From Lasiosphaeria ovina (Eukaryota; Ascomycota; Sordariomycetes; Sordariales; Lasiosphaeriaceae): 64,000 nucleotides of DNA. The notes under the pieces are model-generated. The model was not told the DNA's origin and did not search any database. It worked only from the letters and a program-made list of their open reading frames with translations. The stretch covers positions 6,138,001 through 6,202,000 of the forward strand of contig JAULSN010000002.1 in NCBI GenBank assembly GCA_033439765.1, given 5' to 3'. Of the stretch, positions 1-12,495 are shown in pieces. How positions within the stretch are numbered: position 1 is the first letter of the stretch; the number at the start of each line of letters is the position of its first letter. A program made the position numbers and the translations under genes.

Positions 1-3000
1 TTAAGATGCCAGAATTAAGGTGTTGGGTAGAATGTTAGATCTCATTCCTTCTGTCTTCTCTAAAAGGCAAAAAGTCGGGAGATTTGCTGGCGGCCAGGGG
101 GTCTTGGATGTAGATCATGCAGGAGAAGAAACACCGAAGGGGGCCAACTCGAGATCCCCCCACGCATTACAGGCTGGAGGCAAAATCGGAAACTGTGTCG
201 AGAACAGAAAGACCAGGGCAGCAAAATATGAGACGGAAAAAAAGGAACTTTCCGACTTTCGTCTGTGATATAAGCCTTCCGCCGATGATGTCGTGGCTGG
301 CGGGGGGGGGGGGGGGGGGGGGGGGTGCATCTCGATCTCTCGAAGCAGACCCTAGCCCGCCAAGAATTTCCAGACTCCTGAGATGGGTTGAGGCTCCTTT
401 TTGAGGCTGACGACCACACCACCACCACGTATGTACTATGTAGGTAGGTAGCTGCGTCCCCCAGTTGACAGACTTCCAAACCACTGGTAACTGACCTGTA
501 AACAGCCCAAAACAACTGACGGTTGTGATGCCCCTTATCACGATTTCAACCATGGCCAGTTTTCCGGAGTTTGAAACAATCTGCTCGGCTTGTTTTCACT
601 CTAGAACAGATCTCGAAAGTTTAACTTGGGATTTTACAAAATCACCTTGAGGGCCAATGCTGATCCTGCGTCCCAGTGATGCCCCAGGGGCGCTCTCTCA
701 GCACCGTTCAGTACCCTGCAGGAGCCCAAGTTCCTGAAGTAAATACTCGAGCACGTACTATACCTAGGTAAGGTAGGTAGACACCCATCACTGGAGCGTT
801 ATTCTCTTCTAGCTCTCAGCTACCTACCTACCTAGGTATCCGGGTATATGTACTTCGTACATACTAGTACCTTGATTTCCACACCAGTTCTGTCGAAGTA
901 ATAGAGGGCTTGCCCGTTACTACGGACCGTGACGGCCAGCTGGTAGCCCTTCCACTGATCTCGGCGAGCTGAGGTAGCATTCGACGGACAGAGCCGGCCC
1001 ACAAAATAAGACACGGCCGCCCGCCGCCGGCGATCTGCGCCGCGGGCAAGGGGCCGGCTTGAGGGCCAGTTCGGTCGTGGATCCGAGGTTTTCAAGCTAC
1101 AGTAGCTTTATCAGCCCACCCAGTGTTCTGCTCCTATCGTCTCTTCTAGCAGCCAAGCGTTGGCACTGCTGTGGTGGGACGATACCTGGCCCCCCTCCGC
1201 GGTGATGAGGCCGTTCTGGATGCCAAATCGACTCCGCAACGTGTGCATCTGACTCCTCAGCAGCGGTTTTAGCTTTGTCCGACGGCCCCCCGGCTTCGTT
1301 GCCAAATCCGTGATATTCTCTTACACCGCTAGGGCAAGCACCTGCTAAATGGGGAGTGGAGGAGGGGAGGAGAAGCAAGGGCGGACGTGTGCGCGGGCTA
1401 TCTCGACGAGCTCCGAGATTCGCAGGCAAGCAAGGTAAGTGATAGGTAAGGTATGTGATCGTGACTCGGCAAACAATTCAAAAGATAGAAGGCCGGCCGG
1501 CTTCTTCTATTTTTATCTTGATTTCCAGTCTAGCATGACGTGGCCCGTGGAAAGCGACCGCGAAATTGTCCACCGTCACCGTTGCTGTCACTATCACACA
1601 ATCATCGCTGTGCAGTCGGCCAATGTCTTGGCACACCAAGACCGATAGTTCACGTAAGGGATCCACGCGAGGCTTGAGCGACCGTCGTACGCGCCAGATC
1701 ATGAAGAAAAAAGAGCACCTGCGTTCGAGGAAGATGGAGAGATGTGCAGGAACCCGCGTTCAGTCACATACCTCAGTCACTTACAGTACTTTGGTCACTT
1801 CATTATTTCCAGACGTGATTCCTGTCCCATTGTCTCTTTGATTGGATCGAGGAACGGACGGGCTGCTGAGATACGGCACCGAAGGGGTGTCCGTGCCTGA
1901 ATCGGCTTGCTCGCCGCTCCACCACCTCAGCTAACGAAGGTGAAGAAAGTAATCAGATGGGGGGTTTCGATCGCCGGGACTCGGCGTTTTAATATTCCCA
2001 AAGAAAGCAAGAAAATGAAAGTAACGGGGACGTCATCTCTGGTGACGGTAAAGAAAAGCCATGAACGACTGTTACATCGTGCTGTCTTTTCTCACCAGTG
2101 AGCATCTGAGCTTTCTAAAAAAAATACGACACTTGCGGCCGGCCCTGGATACGCAGTTTCACGATTTTCTCCAAATTGCCTACCCTGGTGGGTGAGGTTA
2201 CCATTTCGCTATGGGGTGCGGCCTAAGCCGCTCAGCGGCTCTGGCAGGTGCAGAGTGGAGACTAATTGGCTGAGGCGGACTGGCTGCCCGAGACTTGTGG
2301 TGGGGTTTTTAGCACCTAGGCGCCCTAGGAAGCGGGGCTCCCGCTCAGCCAAGCCAATCAGCAGCCGGGATCGAGTTTTGGAACGGTTCGTGCATGAAAG
2401 CCAGCGGCCTTTGATTCGCAAGGGTTCCAAGGTTTCTGTGACAGACAACTGCATTGCATTGACCCCTTCCAGTCTCACCCACAGACGCTCGTCGGGCCAA
2501 GCAATTTTGCAGAGACGTGCGCTGCACCCTTTTGTAAGTGACGGCCTAGAGACCTCATGCACAACATCTCTCTCTTCATCAATTTGCCGGATGGGAAGCC
2601 GAGCAGAACTGTCTGCAGCTTGCTATCAAACTGCTCAACGATCTTTAGCTACGTGGTGGTTACCTTACCTCGTCTGCTAGGCGCGGGCTCTCGGTATTGG
2701 TCTGGTGAGACCGAAAGGGCCCGACAGGAATGGGAAAAGTCGCAGATCCAGATGCTCGAGACAAGGCCCGCCCCGGCCTGTCTTTTGGTCGCCTCTGTCA
2801 GCCCCCACTGGATTTACCGATCAGTACTGCGTTAGGAAAATAGGCACTGCCCAGCAGGGCCAGCAGTTGCGGCCGAAGGGAGGGCCGGGGCGTCTTGGGC
2901 CTGCACCCGTGGCACCTCGACACATGGCTGAACAATATGTTCCGTCCCTTGGCAGGCTCTTAGATATTGGACCGTTCGATATCTGGTGCCATCATCCCCA

Positions 3001-4825
3001 TCAGTCCCTGTGTGGCTTGGCTTCCGCTTCACGAACACGGGCCTTGTCAACGTGGTTCGACGCTGGCCCGAAAACGTTCGATTTGGTTGTTCATCGCCAT
3101 AGTTCCACTTGTTGCAGCCAAACCAGGCGAACATCCATCCCGGGGCGGTGATGGGCAGATTGGAGGCTGGGCAACCCCAATGCCCAGAGAACCGACCCTC
3201 CCGGCGACTTGAGCCGCTAGGGCCATTAACGGGGTATATCCTGAACAGCAAGCGGGGTGCAGATGAGGTTGACAAAGACGACAAGCATTGCTTTTAGGGA
3301 CTTCTTGATCCTCCTTGCCTCCCACGTTCTTCAACTGCGTTGCAGGCATCCAGGGCCATATTCCCATGAACCTCGAGATGGGTTCCCCTGGCCCCTGTGG
3401 AGGGACGTTAATCTAGGGAATTATCAACTTGAAGTAACAAAACATTGTCATTGCGCCTCAGAAAGGGGGCTACCTGTCCAAGGCCGCTACTGCTCCCTCG
3501 CTTGTAGACCCCCCTGTAACGAACGGCCACAGAGGGCCGTCACACAGGCGTCAGTTTACGTTTTGCGAAACCAAGCCTGGACCTGGGCGAGCCAAGACAC
3601 TCTCCGGGCGTGCATGATCGCCCTCCCAGGCCGGTTGTTCCCAAACGAACCCACAAGCCGAGCGAATACTCGCTTCTAATACATAGGATGCCGAATGTGC
3701 CCGATTGCCGTCCTTGCCCACCAGTCTCGTACCGCACACGTGTCGGTCGGCGCACCAAGCTCGGGCACTCATGACCCCCCAATCGACCCGGACTGTCTCC
3801 CGTCTTTTCATATCATTTTCCTCTAGTCCCTCCCACTTTGCCCCTTTACATACCTCTTTAATTTTTGCATGACAACGGGCCAGACTCACCCGTCTGCAAG
3901 CAACTTCACCCCAGCAGCAAGAAGCTGCCGCCAGCTCGAACGACACGTCCGAGTCGGTGACCCCCAACCGCATCGCTATTTTTGAGAAGGAGGAATCCGA
4001 GGCTTTGGACTCGTCGCCCGTTGGCTGAGAGTAGAGGCACTTGCTGTGCCGCTGGCTGCACCTGGCCTCGTGGTACCTACATTCGCCCGCTCTTGACGAC
4101 TTCCTGGGACAGCGCTAGCTCGCCGGTCCCTCGAGCCTCACTCGCATCCCCGTTCCCGAAAACTGCAACCCTTTGCACGCCAGTCTTCGTGCCTTGTCAC
4201 CTGCAGTAGCGGGGTGTTGGAATTTGTCAATCACAACGGGAAAAGCGACTTGGAAAGTTGACCCTCGTAGAAGAGCAACCAGCGAAGACGGACGAAAGAG
4301 ACGGACAGCACGACTACCCTAGGCTAGGACACTTTTAGACGCAAAACCTCTCGTTCGGTGGCATCCAGTCGCATCGTTGCAGGCCGTTCGGGGCTACATC
4401 ACATGCCAAGCTGCCGCTAATCCGACTCGCGATTCACTGGTTACTTTTGCCAGTTTATTTTAGTTGACAGACGAAGCGCAAGAGCCTAATTGGACCCCGG
4501 AGACCGCGGGGAAATCACCGCTGTTTCCCAGCATTCAGCGCATCTGCCCGCCTGCCCGCTCCCCTGCAGCTGACTCGGGCTGTTAGCAAGCCGGCCAGCC
4601 CCCCCTTTCCTCCCGCCCAATACCCCCCCATTCACCTTATTATAGCCACGATCCCTCGGCAACTCGACTCGACACGCAACCGCCCGATTTTGCACATTTG
4701 CCAGCCAGCGCACACCTTCTCGACCCGCGCGAAATATTTTCGCCAGAGCCGCAAGACTAATATTACGCCCAATTTCCCTCCCCCCGCGATTGTGAGGCCC
4801 CAGGCCTTGTAACAGCTGCGTCAAC
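1..4825. other. Intergenic region upstream of noxR
   Basis: No reading frame here looks like a conserved protein; the longest (about 160 codons near 2.2-2.7 kb) has the arginine, serine and proline-rich composition of chance frames. The stretch holds a 24-base G homopolymer (302-325), several ACCTACCTAGGT-type tracts (about 440-452, 763-782, 821-838) and CT-rich DNA close to the noxR start. The last kilobase probably contains the noxR promoter and 5' leader. No tRNA-like B box with a matching stem was seen. Confidence 0.6.
302..325. repeat. Poly-G homopolymer, 24 bases
   Basis: An uninterrupted run of 24 G residues. It could form G-quadruplex structure and is prone to length error in sequencing, so the exact count is uncertain. 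Confidence 0.9.
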
Positions 4826-6743
4826 ATGTCGTTGAAGCAGGTAAGTGCCCCGCGCCTTCCGCTTAGTAGAGCCCCAGCTGGGCCGTTTTGGACGAGAGAC
4901 GGGACTAATGCGCACGGCACAGGAAATAGAAACATGGGTCGCTGCCCTCGCGCAGTACGACAACAACGAATTCGGGGCTGCTCTAGAGGAGTTCGAAAAG
5001 ATTGCCGACACGTCCAAGATTCTGTTCAACATGGGCGTCATCAACGCGACCCTCGGGCAGCACGAGCAAGCTGTGCGTAGTAACCACCTAACTTCTTCTC
5101 TGCTTCTGGTAACCTTCTAACTCGTCTTTGACATAGGTCGAGTGCTTTCAACGCGCCGTCCGGCTGGACCAGTATCTCGCCGTGGCATACTTCCAACAAG
5201 GAGTGTCCAACTTTCTGCTGGGCGATTTCGAGGAGGCCCTAGCCAACTTCAACGACACGCTTCTCTATCTTCGGGGCAACCAAATTATCGACTACACACA
5301 ACTGGGTCTAGACTTTAGCCTCTGCTCATGCGAAGTGCTGTTCAACCGAGGTCTCTGTTACATTTTTCTACAACAAATGGAGGCCGGTATGCAGGATCTG
5401 CAATACGCGTCCAAAGAGAAGCTTCCAGGCAAGGACCACGACGTAATCGATGAAGCAATCAAGGAAGAGGCCCAGGTATGACTCCCCGCTCACATGCTGG
5501 CACTCGTCCACAACTGACTTGTCTCCAGGGCTATACAGTGTTTTCCATCCCCGTCGGCGTCGTCTACCGACCAAACGAGGCTAAGGTGCGGAACTTGAAG
5601 CCAAAGGACTACCTTGGAAAGGCACGGTTGGTTGCTGCATCAGACCGTGGCAATGCCTTCACGGGCTTTGCTGGCTCTGAAATCAAGAGCGTGAGTTTTT
5701 TATTCCTTTTGGTCCCACCGCAATTTCTTTCATCTCTAACTATCATCTCAAGCTTGGATTGGGCAACACCGAAGTCAAGGACGACAGGCCAACAGAATCT
5801 CTTTCCTTTGCGGCCACAAACCTTGTCAAGCCGGGTCTACAGAGCAGGAGGCAACAATCTGAGCCGCCGAGCAGTCGCAACGTCTTCCCGCCGACCCCGC
5901 CCCCTGAGAATGATAAACCGCAGATGAGCCGCGGTGCCTCAATCCGCAATGGGCCGAAGCCTATACCCAGCAAACTCAACCTCGAGAACACGAGGGCGAA
6001 TGACCGCTACGAAAGGACGTCACCTGACGACCGACCCCGGCCAACTCGCTCAGCATCGGCCAACCCTACCCGGGGCTTTTCACAACGCGAGCCTTCGAGG
6101 ACGAGGAGGGACGAGGACGAGGGTGACGGCTATAACGACGACTTTTACGACATGTACCAGGGCGGCGGCGGCGGCGGCAGTGGTGGTGGTGGCCCCGCCA
6201 GCGGCTCTCGCAGCAGCAGAGGACAGAGGAACAGAAGATCCGAGCGAGACCGGTACATCGAGGAGGAGGAAGGCAGCGACTATGACGATGCTTCATTCGA
6301 CGAGGGCGACTTTGAGATGGTATCAGGCCGGAGACCGGGAACAAGCACCGTGTCCGGTGCATCAAGACGCGGCTCGGCCAGGCGAGCTGGGCCGCGCGAG
6401 ATCCGTATTAAGGTACACGCCGGAAACGACGTTCGATATATCATGGTTGGACCCGCAGTTGAGCTCGGGGACCTGGAACGCCTTATCAAGAACAAGTTTG
6501 GCCTCCGCCGTGAATTCAGGATCAAGGTCAAGGACGACGACTTTCCTGACGGTGAGATGGTAACGGTGGGCGACCAGGAAGACCTCAAGATGGCGATGCA
6601 GCCGGTCAATGAGGCTGCAAGGGCGCAAAGACAGGACATTGGCAAGATGGCCGTGAGTGGACATTCCTTTCTAATTCTCCTCTTCACGCTCTTGGAGGAA
6701 CGTTAAGCTAACAGACTATTAGATGTGGGTCGTTGATATGTGA
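4826..6743 (+). CDS. noxR: NADPH oxidase regulator NoxR (p67phox-like)
   Basis: Predicted 528-aa cytosolic activator of the fungal NADPH oxidases NoxA/NoxB; in the known family it works with the GTPase Rac at sites of polarised growth and sexual development. Six exons, all joined in phase 0: 4826-4840, 4923-5072, 5137-5475, 5529-5690, 5753-6652, 6723-6743. Residues 1 to about 165 form the TPR region, with repeats such as LFNMGVINATLGQHEQAV and AYFQQGVSNFLLGDFEEAL. A long polar, proline and glycine-rich linker follows (glycine run near nt 6166-6200). Residues about 439-510 are a PB1 domain with an acidic OPCA-type segment (KVKDDDFPDG). As in other fungal NoxR there is no clear SH3 domain. The start is fixed by the five-codon first exon before a good GT donor; the last exon has only six codons plus stop. 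Confidence 0.93.
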
Positions 6744-7652
6744 CCGCGCTGAGCACTTCTCTCTTGAAGATGCTGGCACGTCTTTTGTCCAGCAATGATT
6801 CAACTCGGTCCCGCTTATGGAGTAATGACGGACGTTTCCTTTCAATCAATACCCGCATCACATTGTTTATCCACGATTACACGCTCTTTGGGGGGGAGCT
6901 ACAGCACTGTGTGAGCAAGCTCCTCGGTTTGAATATATTTGGTCCGCCGTTTTTCATTTTCTTTTCTTACATATGATGCTACCTGCATAATATATTTAGG
7001 AGACATAGGGGAAGAGGCGTTTGGTTGGATTGTGGCGTTGCCTGGGTCGTCATGTCATCAAACCTTATGTTGGGGGTGTGGGTGTCAGCTGTATCAGATG
7101 GCTACACACTCGAGGCTCTCGGTATGGCGTCTTTCGAAACTATACCTGCCTGGAGTTCATTTTCTTGTCTAGCGTTGGCTTTGATCTCATTTGTCATTTT
7201 TCCCCCAATATTTATATCTTTTTCATGTCATTTTCTTTCTTTCATCTCTTTGTATCGCAAAATTTTTGGCCATAATTTTCTCTTCAGTCAACAACGAATT
7301 GTGGAGTTTGGGGTTTTTTGAGGAAAGAAGTGCTGGAAACCTAGACAAAAATGCTTGGATGGTGGACTGGTTGGTTGAGAGCGGTTGGCAGAGCGACAAC
7401 ACATGGGAAGTTCTGAAAGGGGGTTGCTGTGGCTTCCTTACCTACTTGGTATATCCAGGTAGTTGTTGGGGAGTTTCTCGAGCAATTGGCAGTAGTAGGG
7501 TTAGTCTTTGATAGCAAGCGTTAATGATATCCTCTTGTTCTTGGATCTTTGGTTTCTCGCAGTTTATTCTGCGCATCTCTGTACATTTGAATGGAGTAGA
7601 TACCTAGATAGGTGTATGTCTGTCATCTCTTCAACCACCTCAAAGATACCCT
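6744..7652. other. Spacer 3' of noxR
   Basis: No supported gene. T-rich and poor in coding signal; it probably includes the noxR 3' UTR and runs up to the left end of the inverted-repeat element at 7653. Confidence 0.6.
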
Positions 7653-8035
7653 CGCCAGATTTTCGGCATCGGTCAAACTTCCCTATAAACCCCCATCTTT
7701 CACAAAGTCTAGCCAGCGAGAGATAACTTAGCTGGACATCTCTCCTAAGGACCTAACTTCGGTATCGGTAAAACTACCTATAATTTAAGACGTTTTTAAT
7801 AAATAGTTGCCCTTTCTTTGAGAAGAATAATTATTAGTGAGGAAGGGCAAGCCCGAAGTTATCTTTAGTTTGCTAATTTTGGTAAAGAAGTGGGCTTTAT
7901 CTAGGAAGACTGATGCTGAAGTTGGGTCTTAAGGAGATGGTTACTTTTTTTTTCGAAGCTTGAACAACTGTCTTTGACTCTTGGGAAACTATTGGGCTAA
8001 AACAAGGCAGTTTTACCGATATCGAAAAGCTGGCG
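7653..8035. mobile_element. Putative MITE-like terminal-inverted-repeat element
   Basis: A 383-bp AT-rich segment bounded by imperfect inverted repeats. The left tip at 7653 starts CGCCAG and continues TTTTCGGCATCGG; the right tip reads, on the other strand, CGCCAG then CTTTTCGATATCGG (8035 going left). About 26 of 34 terminal positions pair. A second copy of the repeat lies inside the left end (about 7757-7780) and is even closer to the right end (about 17 of 19), so the element may be nested or have a duplicated end. There is no transposase frame. The target-site duplication is unclear; nearby TA dinucleotides hint at a Tc1/mariner-type origin, but this is inference. Confidence 0.5.
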
Positions 8036-10131
8036 CTAGAGGGGATGGGACATAGAAGGGGGGAATGGATTGCTGGGAGGTTTATCAACGACGTAAATGA
8101 GGTCAGTTGCCCAGAACTTGCAGACCCGTTTCGAGTCTCTTATCCAGTGGACCTAGGAAGTTTCAATATGAGAAGGAGAGAAAAAGAGAAAGCTGCACGG
8201 CAGTCCAGTACGCGTATTAGATCTCATCCAGACCTAGCGCGAGACGGATTAAGGTTGCTAACTTTCCGGAAAACTGACCCCCGCAGAAGTAGTTTCTGGG
8301 GTGCATCGCCCCCATCGGAAGACCCGTTGGTCGGCAGCGATCGGGAATTACGGTGGTGGTGCGGCGTCAACGACCAACACCCGACCTCGCCTGTCACGGC
8401 CCAGGGGAAAGGCTACCTAGCGTGGCTAGCCTCTACAGCCTCTCTTTTGTAAAACTCTTGGATCTGAAGTCGGCGAGGTCTCTGGCAAGGTCATCGTCTT
8501 CCATTCCAAAGTCTCCGTGCTCTAAATGGGATGGAAGAATTAGGGGGATGCGCTAGTCCCGGAGAAGGGATATGAATTGTCGGCCGGGGCCGACTCGGTG
8601 GGCGTCCCCTCCGTAGGCCGTCTCGATCTCAGGTAGGGAGACAGAAACACGCAAGGTTAAAGAATTAACCAACCTGAAGAGCGGCCTGGCTAGCCCACCG
8701 TACTACTAGTACATGGACACAAATACTGGTGAGACCGGAGCCCATCCGGCCTTACTCGGCGATTACCTACCATTGCCCCGGAAAGGCCCGCCCCTATCTT
8801 TTGTCATTTGATCGAGGATGCTTCCGCCCCGTTTCTGTCTCGAGTTTGTTCTGTCAATCCCCGGCCCCGGCTGCAGGGGAGATCGGCCAGAAACTTCAAA
8901 AAAGGCTTATTTTCTTTTCGATAGCAACCCCATGACGAAATGGAAGGCGCGGTGTATTCCGTCCCTCCCACACACTCCCACACTCTCACACACGCCGCTT
9001 CGCGCTAAAGTGAGTTGGAGGCAGACACGGGCAGATCCATGTCACCCCCAGCTTCCAGTGGGGCTGGGCTGGGCTGCTGTGCTGGGTACCTTTTTGTCTC
9101 AGGCACAACTCTTCACCTGAGACAACTTTGTTGGTGTGGGAGCACAATAGAAAAAAAGGCTTGGCGGTTTCCCTGTCTGCTGCGTCGGGGTTCTGTCTGC
9201 TAGAGTGCCCGCGTATTTCCGTGGGAATAGGGTCGGAGGACGGGCTGAATCCCGGTCGCTTGTTGGTATGTAAGGTATATGTAGCTTGATCGTTAACTTA
9301 ACTTAACCTTACACACCCAAGGTCTAGCTCTAGATGCCCAAGTTTATACGGAGTAGTTGGACGGACGCAGAAGGCGCTTGGATATCCAAAGCGTCTTTCC
9401 GTCCTGGAACTCCCAGGCTGAGCTCTGAACGGTCCCGCCGCTGACCAGCTGCCGCCGGTCTCTGGGCCGCTGGCCGCCAGTTAGGGCGCATTCACGGTCA
9501 CCGGAGCACTGGCGGATTACAAATGTAGGCAGTAATTGGCGGTTCTGTCCCACACGACAGACCCAGGTAAATGGTTGCCCAGGTGGGGGATTTTCGAGAT
9601 TGCTGAAGCCCCTTAAGGGTGATCGCGAAGCGGGGGGCAGGGGTGGAGGAGGCTTAAACTTCTCCAGCTGTCAAGCCGGGGTGGGGGGGGGGTGGGGGGG
9701 GTGCCTGTCGTCTCATGTCTGGGGATAATGCTGCCCACTCCCCTGGATTTTGGCTCACCTCTCACATGCACCGTTTCATCTTGGCCAGCCAGATTTTCGC
9801 GGCCCGCAGTCAGAAAAGGTGCTTGGCCCGATCGCCCCAAGCAAAGAGTTTTCTGTTGCCCTAATCCGGATGACAGCCGGGGATTTGCTGCAGGGACTCC
9901 AGCGCGCCTGCCTTAGGGTCAAACCTAAATATTCCGAGTGCTGACGGGCGAGGAAGGTGGTTATTGGTCTGTTGCTCTTGCCCCGGACTTTGACAAACAT
10001 GTTGCAGCTCCAGGTTGCAGCACATTACACAGCATGAACGGACGCGGCTACTGCTGCTTGCTTCAAGGTCGCCAGCAAACGCCCTTGCCCCTTGTGGCCC
10101 CTTTAATTGCTTTTCTCTTACAGAGTACCTA

Positions 10132-10170
<39 letters not shown>

Positions 10171-10842
10171 TGTATCTCACCCGCAAGCCAGCCTACGTCC
10201 GAGCTTTGCTTTCCACGCCCTGGGTCCCCGGGGTGGTTGGTTGGTTGGTTGGCGAACTAGACTGGGCTGGGCTGGGTCGGGTCGACATGCCGGCCGACTG
10301 ACCATGTTGTGTAATTCGACAAGTTCCGTGCTCCCCGGTCAGACCAGAAGGCCGTGACCTGAGCTCCCGCGCCTGTCTGTACATCCGCTGCGCGGACCAT
10401 GAAACCGCAAGGACAGGACCATCTCAGGTGGTAGTCGGACGAGCAAGGACCACGGCCGGCAGCCAGCTCCCATGGTCAGCGCCTAAGAATTGCCTCAGCT
10501 GTGTCATCCCTGCACTCTGTTCCTGGCTGTGCCATGGGGGTGGAGGGGCATCCCGGGCCCATGAGGTCGGTAAGAAGCTTGTCATCGCGGGGAATAAGTA
10601 GACGGCGTTGCCCTCTCTGTCATTCCTTTGACGGCTTATTGTTTGGGTAACCTCGGACACTCTTTTTCTTGCTACTCTTTCTGCTTCGCTTCAATTACTC
10701 TACTTTCCTTAACTCCAGCCTGCTGAGCGGGATTCTATTCTCTCGCCCACCCAGCTAGCTGGTTGCTATCTTTGTCCTACTTTCTCTCTTTTTATTTTCT
10801 GCGGGCTTCACCGGTCCTATAGACTTCTCGTCTCTGCCCGTC
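8036..10842. other. Intergenic region upstream of the trefoil-protein gene
   Basis: No recognisable gene. Contents: CA-rich tracts near 8970-9000, a G-rich stretch near 9677-9703, a compound CT/GT microsatellite at 10132-10173 and a GGTT repeat near 10233-10252. The final 200 bp (about 10640-10840) is pyrimidine-rich, as is common in fungal promoters and 5' leaders, and probably serves the gene starting at 10843. Confidence 0.55.
10132..10173. repeat. Compound (CT)n(GT)n microsatellite
   Basis: About eleven CT units pass directly into about ten GT units. It lies in a spacer and has no coding potential. Confidence 0.9.
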
Positions 10843-12495
10843 ATGGTTGCCGTTTCGCTCCATGCCCTCCTCCTTGCATGTGCTACCCTGGCAAGCGCAC
10901 AAGTCACAAAACTTGACGACGCAGCTACTGCCGAAGCCCAGAAGCGTGATGACACGGCCACGCGAGCCTTTACCAGCGTTCAGATCAAGGTACGGTTGCC
11001 ACTCTTAACAAGGCGGGGTTACGGGTTTCCAGATCTTCCGAGAAGGGAATGATATAACTAACGGTTATCGTAGACATCCGATGGACAGTGCCTCTTTGTT
11101 GACAAGTTATCGGGCGACTTTCGCGAAAACCTGACCCCGATTCAAGTTGGGGCATGCGGGTCCAATGCTGCCGCGGAGGGATGGGATGTCATTACGGCCG
11201 GCAAACACATTGCGACCCCCGGCCAGGCTCTCATCGTGAGCTCGTTGACGAACGCGTGTTTCAACTTTGATGATCGCCGGAAAGCAGGAAACCAAGTCCT
11301 CTTGTTTTCCTGTGGTGGTCGTGCGGATGGAGGTGGGCTGGTTGCTATTTCTTTCTCTCTGCGTACGTAGCCACGCACATACTGACTGCATTATGTACAG
11401 GTGGTGATAAAACAAACTCCCAGGCCTTTGCCTTCACCGGCTCGGCTGGTCCACTCCAGCTCAAGCCCCAGAACGCCGCTGGAAAGTGCCTCTTTGTTGA
11501 TGCGGCAACAAAGAAGCTAGATATTCAGGCTTGCAGCAACGACGCGACGCAAATGTTTACCTTTGGAGCAGCGGCGGCCGGTGGAAATACGGGTGGCGGT
11601 GGCAATGGCAATGGCAAGGGTAACGGTGATGGCAACAGCGCCGGCGCCTCGTCCAAGTCGGCGTCATCGACCTCTACATCTGCTGCCAGTTCTGCGGTTG
11701 TTGATCCGAGAGCCTCTGTCCCGGCCGCGAATGCGGGTGCCGTGGCCACCCCGAACGGAAATATTCCGACTGCCAATCCCACTACCCCCGTTGCCGTGTC
11801 GGGAGCTCGCGGTAAGCTGGACCCGACTGCAGCGGCCGTGGCGAATAAGCGCGACGGCACGGCCAAGAGGGCTTTCACTGGCGTCAGTATCAAAGCTCCA
11901 AACGGTCAGTGCTTGTTCATTGATCCAACGGCCGGCGATTTTCGCCAGAACCTCATTCCCGTCTCACTCGTCACCTGTGGAGGCACTCCCAATGAGAAGT
12001 GGGATGTCATCACAGAAGGCATCCATAACAAGAAAGCCGACCTCGATGGCAATAGCGCCAAGATCCCCTCTGCTCTGGTTGTGAGCTCTTTGGTACGTTC
12101 CTGGCCCGACATAGGTGCGACGTTGCGATATGCCCGTGACTGACATTCTATTTCAGGTCAACGGATGTATCAGCTTCGATGGGAGACGGCCTGCTGGCGA
12201 CAATATCACGCTGTTCTCGTGCGGTGGTCGTGGTGACGGAGGTGAGATTCACCCCCTTGTTTTCCGTCTGACGACTTCACGTCTTCGTGCGTAGAGCTAA
12301 CTAGCTCTTATAGAGGGTAAAACTGATACGGGTCAGCTCTTCCCATTCATTGGGCAGACAAGCTTTGCACTCGCCCCATTAAACGAGAACAACAAGACCT
12401 GCGCAATTCCTGGCAAAGACAACAAGGGCAATGTTCGCATTGTCTCGGGACCTTGTCCCACGAATGGCGCCCAGCTTTTCTCCATCTTCCAGTGA
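10843..12495 (+). CDS. Secreted protein with two ricin-B/beta-trefoil-like units
   Basis: Predicted 454-aa secreted protein. Exons: 10843-10989, 11074-11332, 11401-12092, 12157-12241, 12314-12495. Residues 1-19 form a signal peptide (hydrophobic core then ALASAQ-like cleavage site). Two homologous units follow, about residues 22-190 and 273-454, separated by a glycine/asparagine then serine/alanine-rich linker. Each unit begins with a short LD-x-A-rich pro-segment ending in KR (K34-R35 and K285-R286), then a domain with QCLF-(V/I)-D, WDVIT, SCGGR and Q-x-F motifs typical of QxW/QxF beta-trefoil lectin folds. Kex2 processing into two mature domains is therefore likely (inference). Sugar specificity and function cannot be read from sequence; a wall-associated lectin or an apoplastic effector are both possible. 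No catalytic domain is attached. Confidence 0.8.

Noticed and set aside
2192..2680. A 162-codon plus-strand frame
   Set aside because: Arg/Ser-rich chance composition, no motif, no homologous look in any part.
3041..3070. GGTTCGACGC resembling a tRNA B box (also 33164, 48973, 22460)
   Set aside because: No matching T-stem, A box or acceptor stem around any of them.
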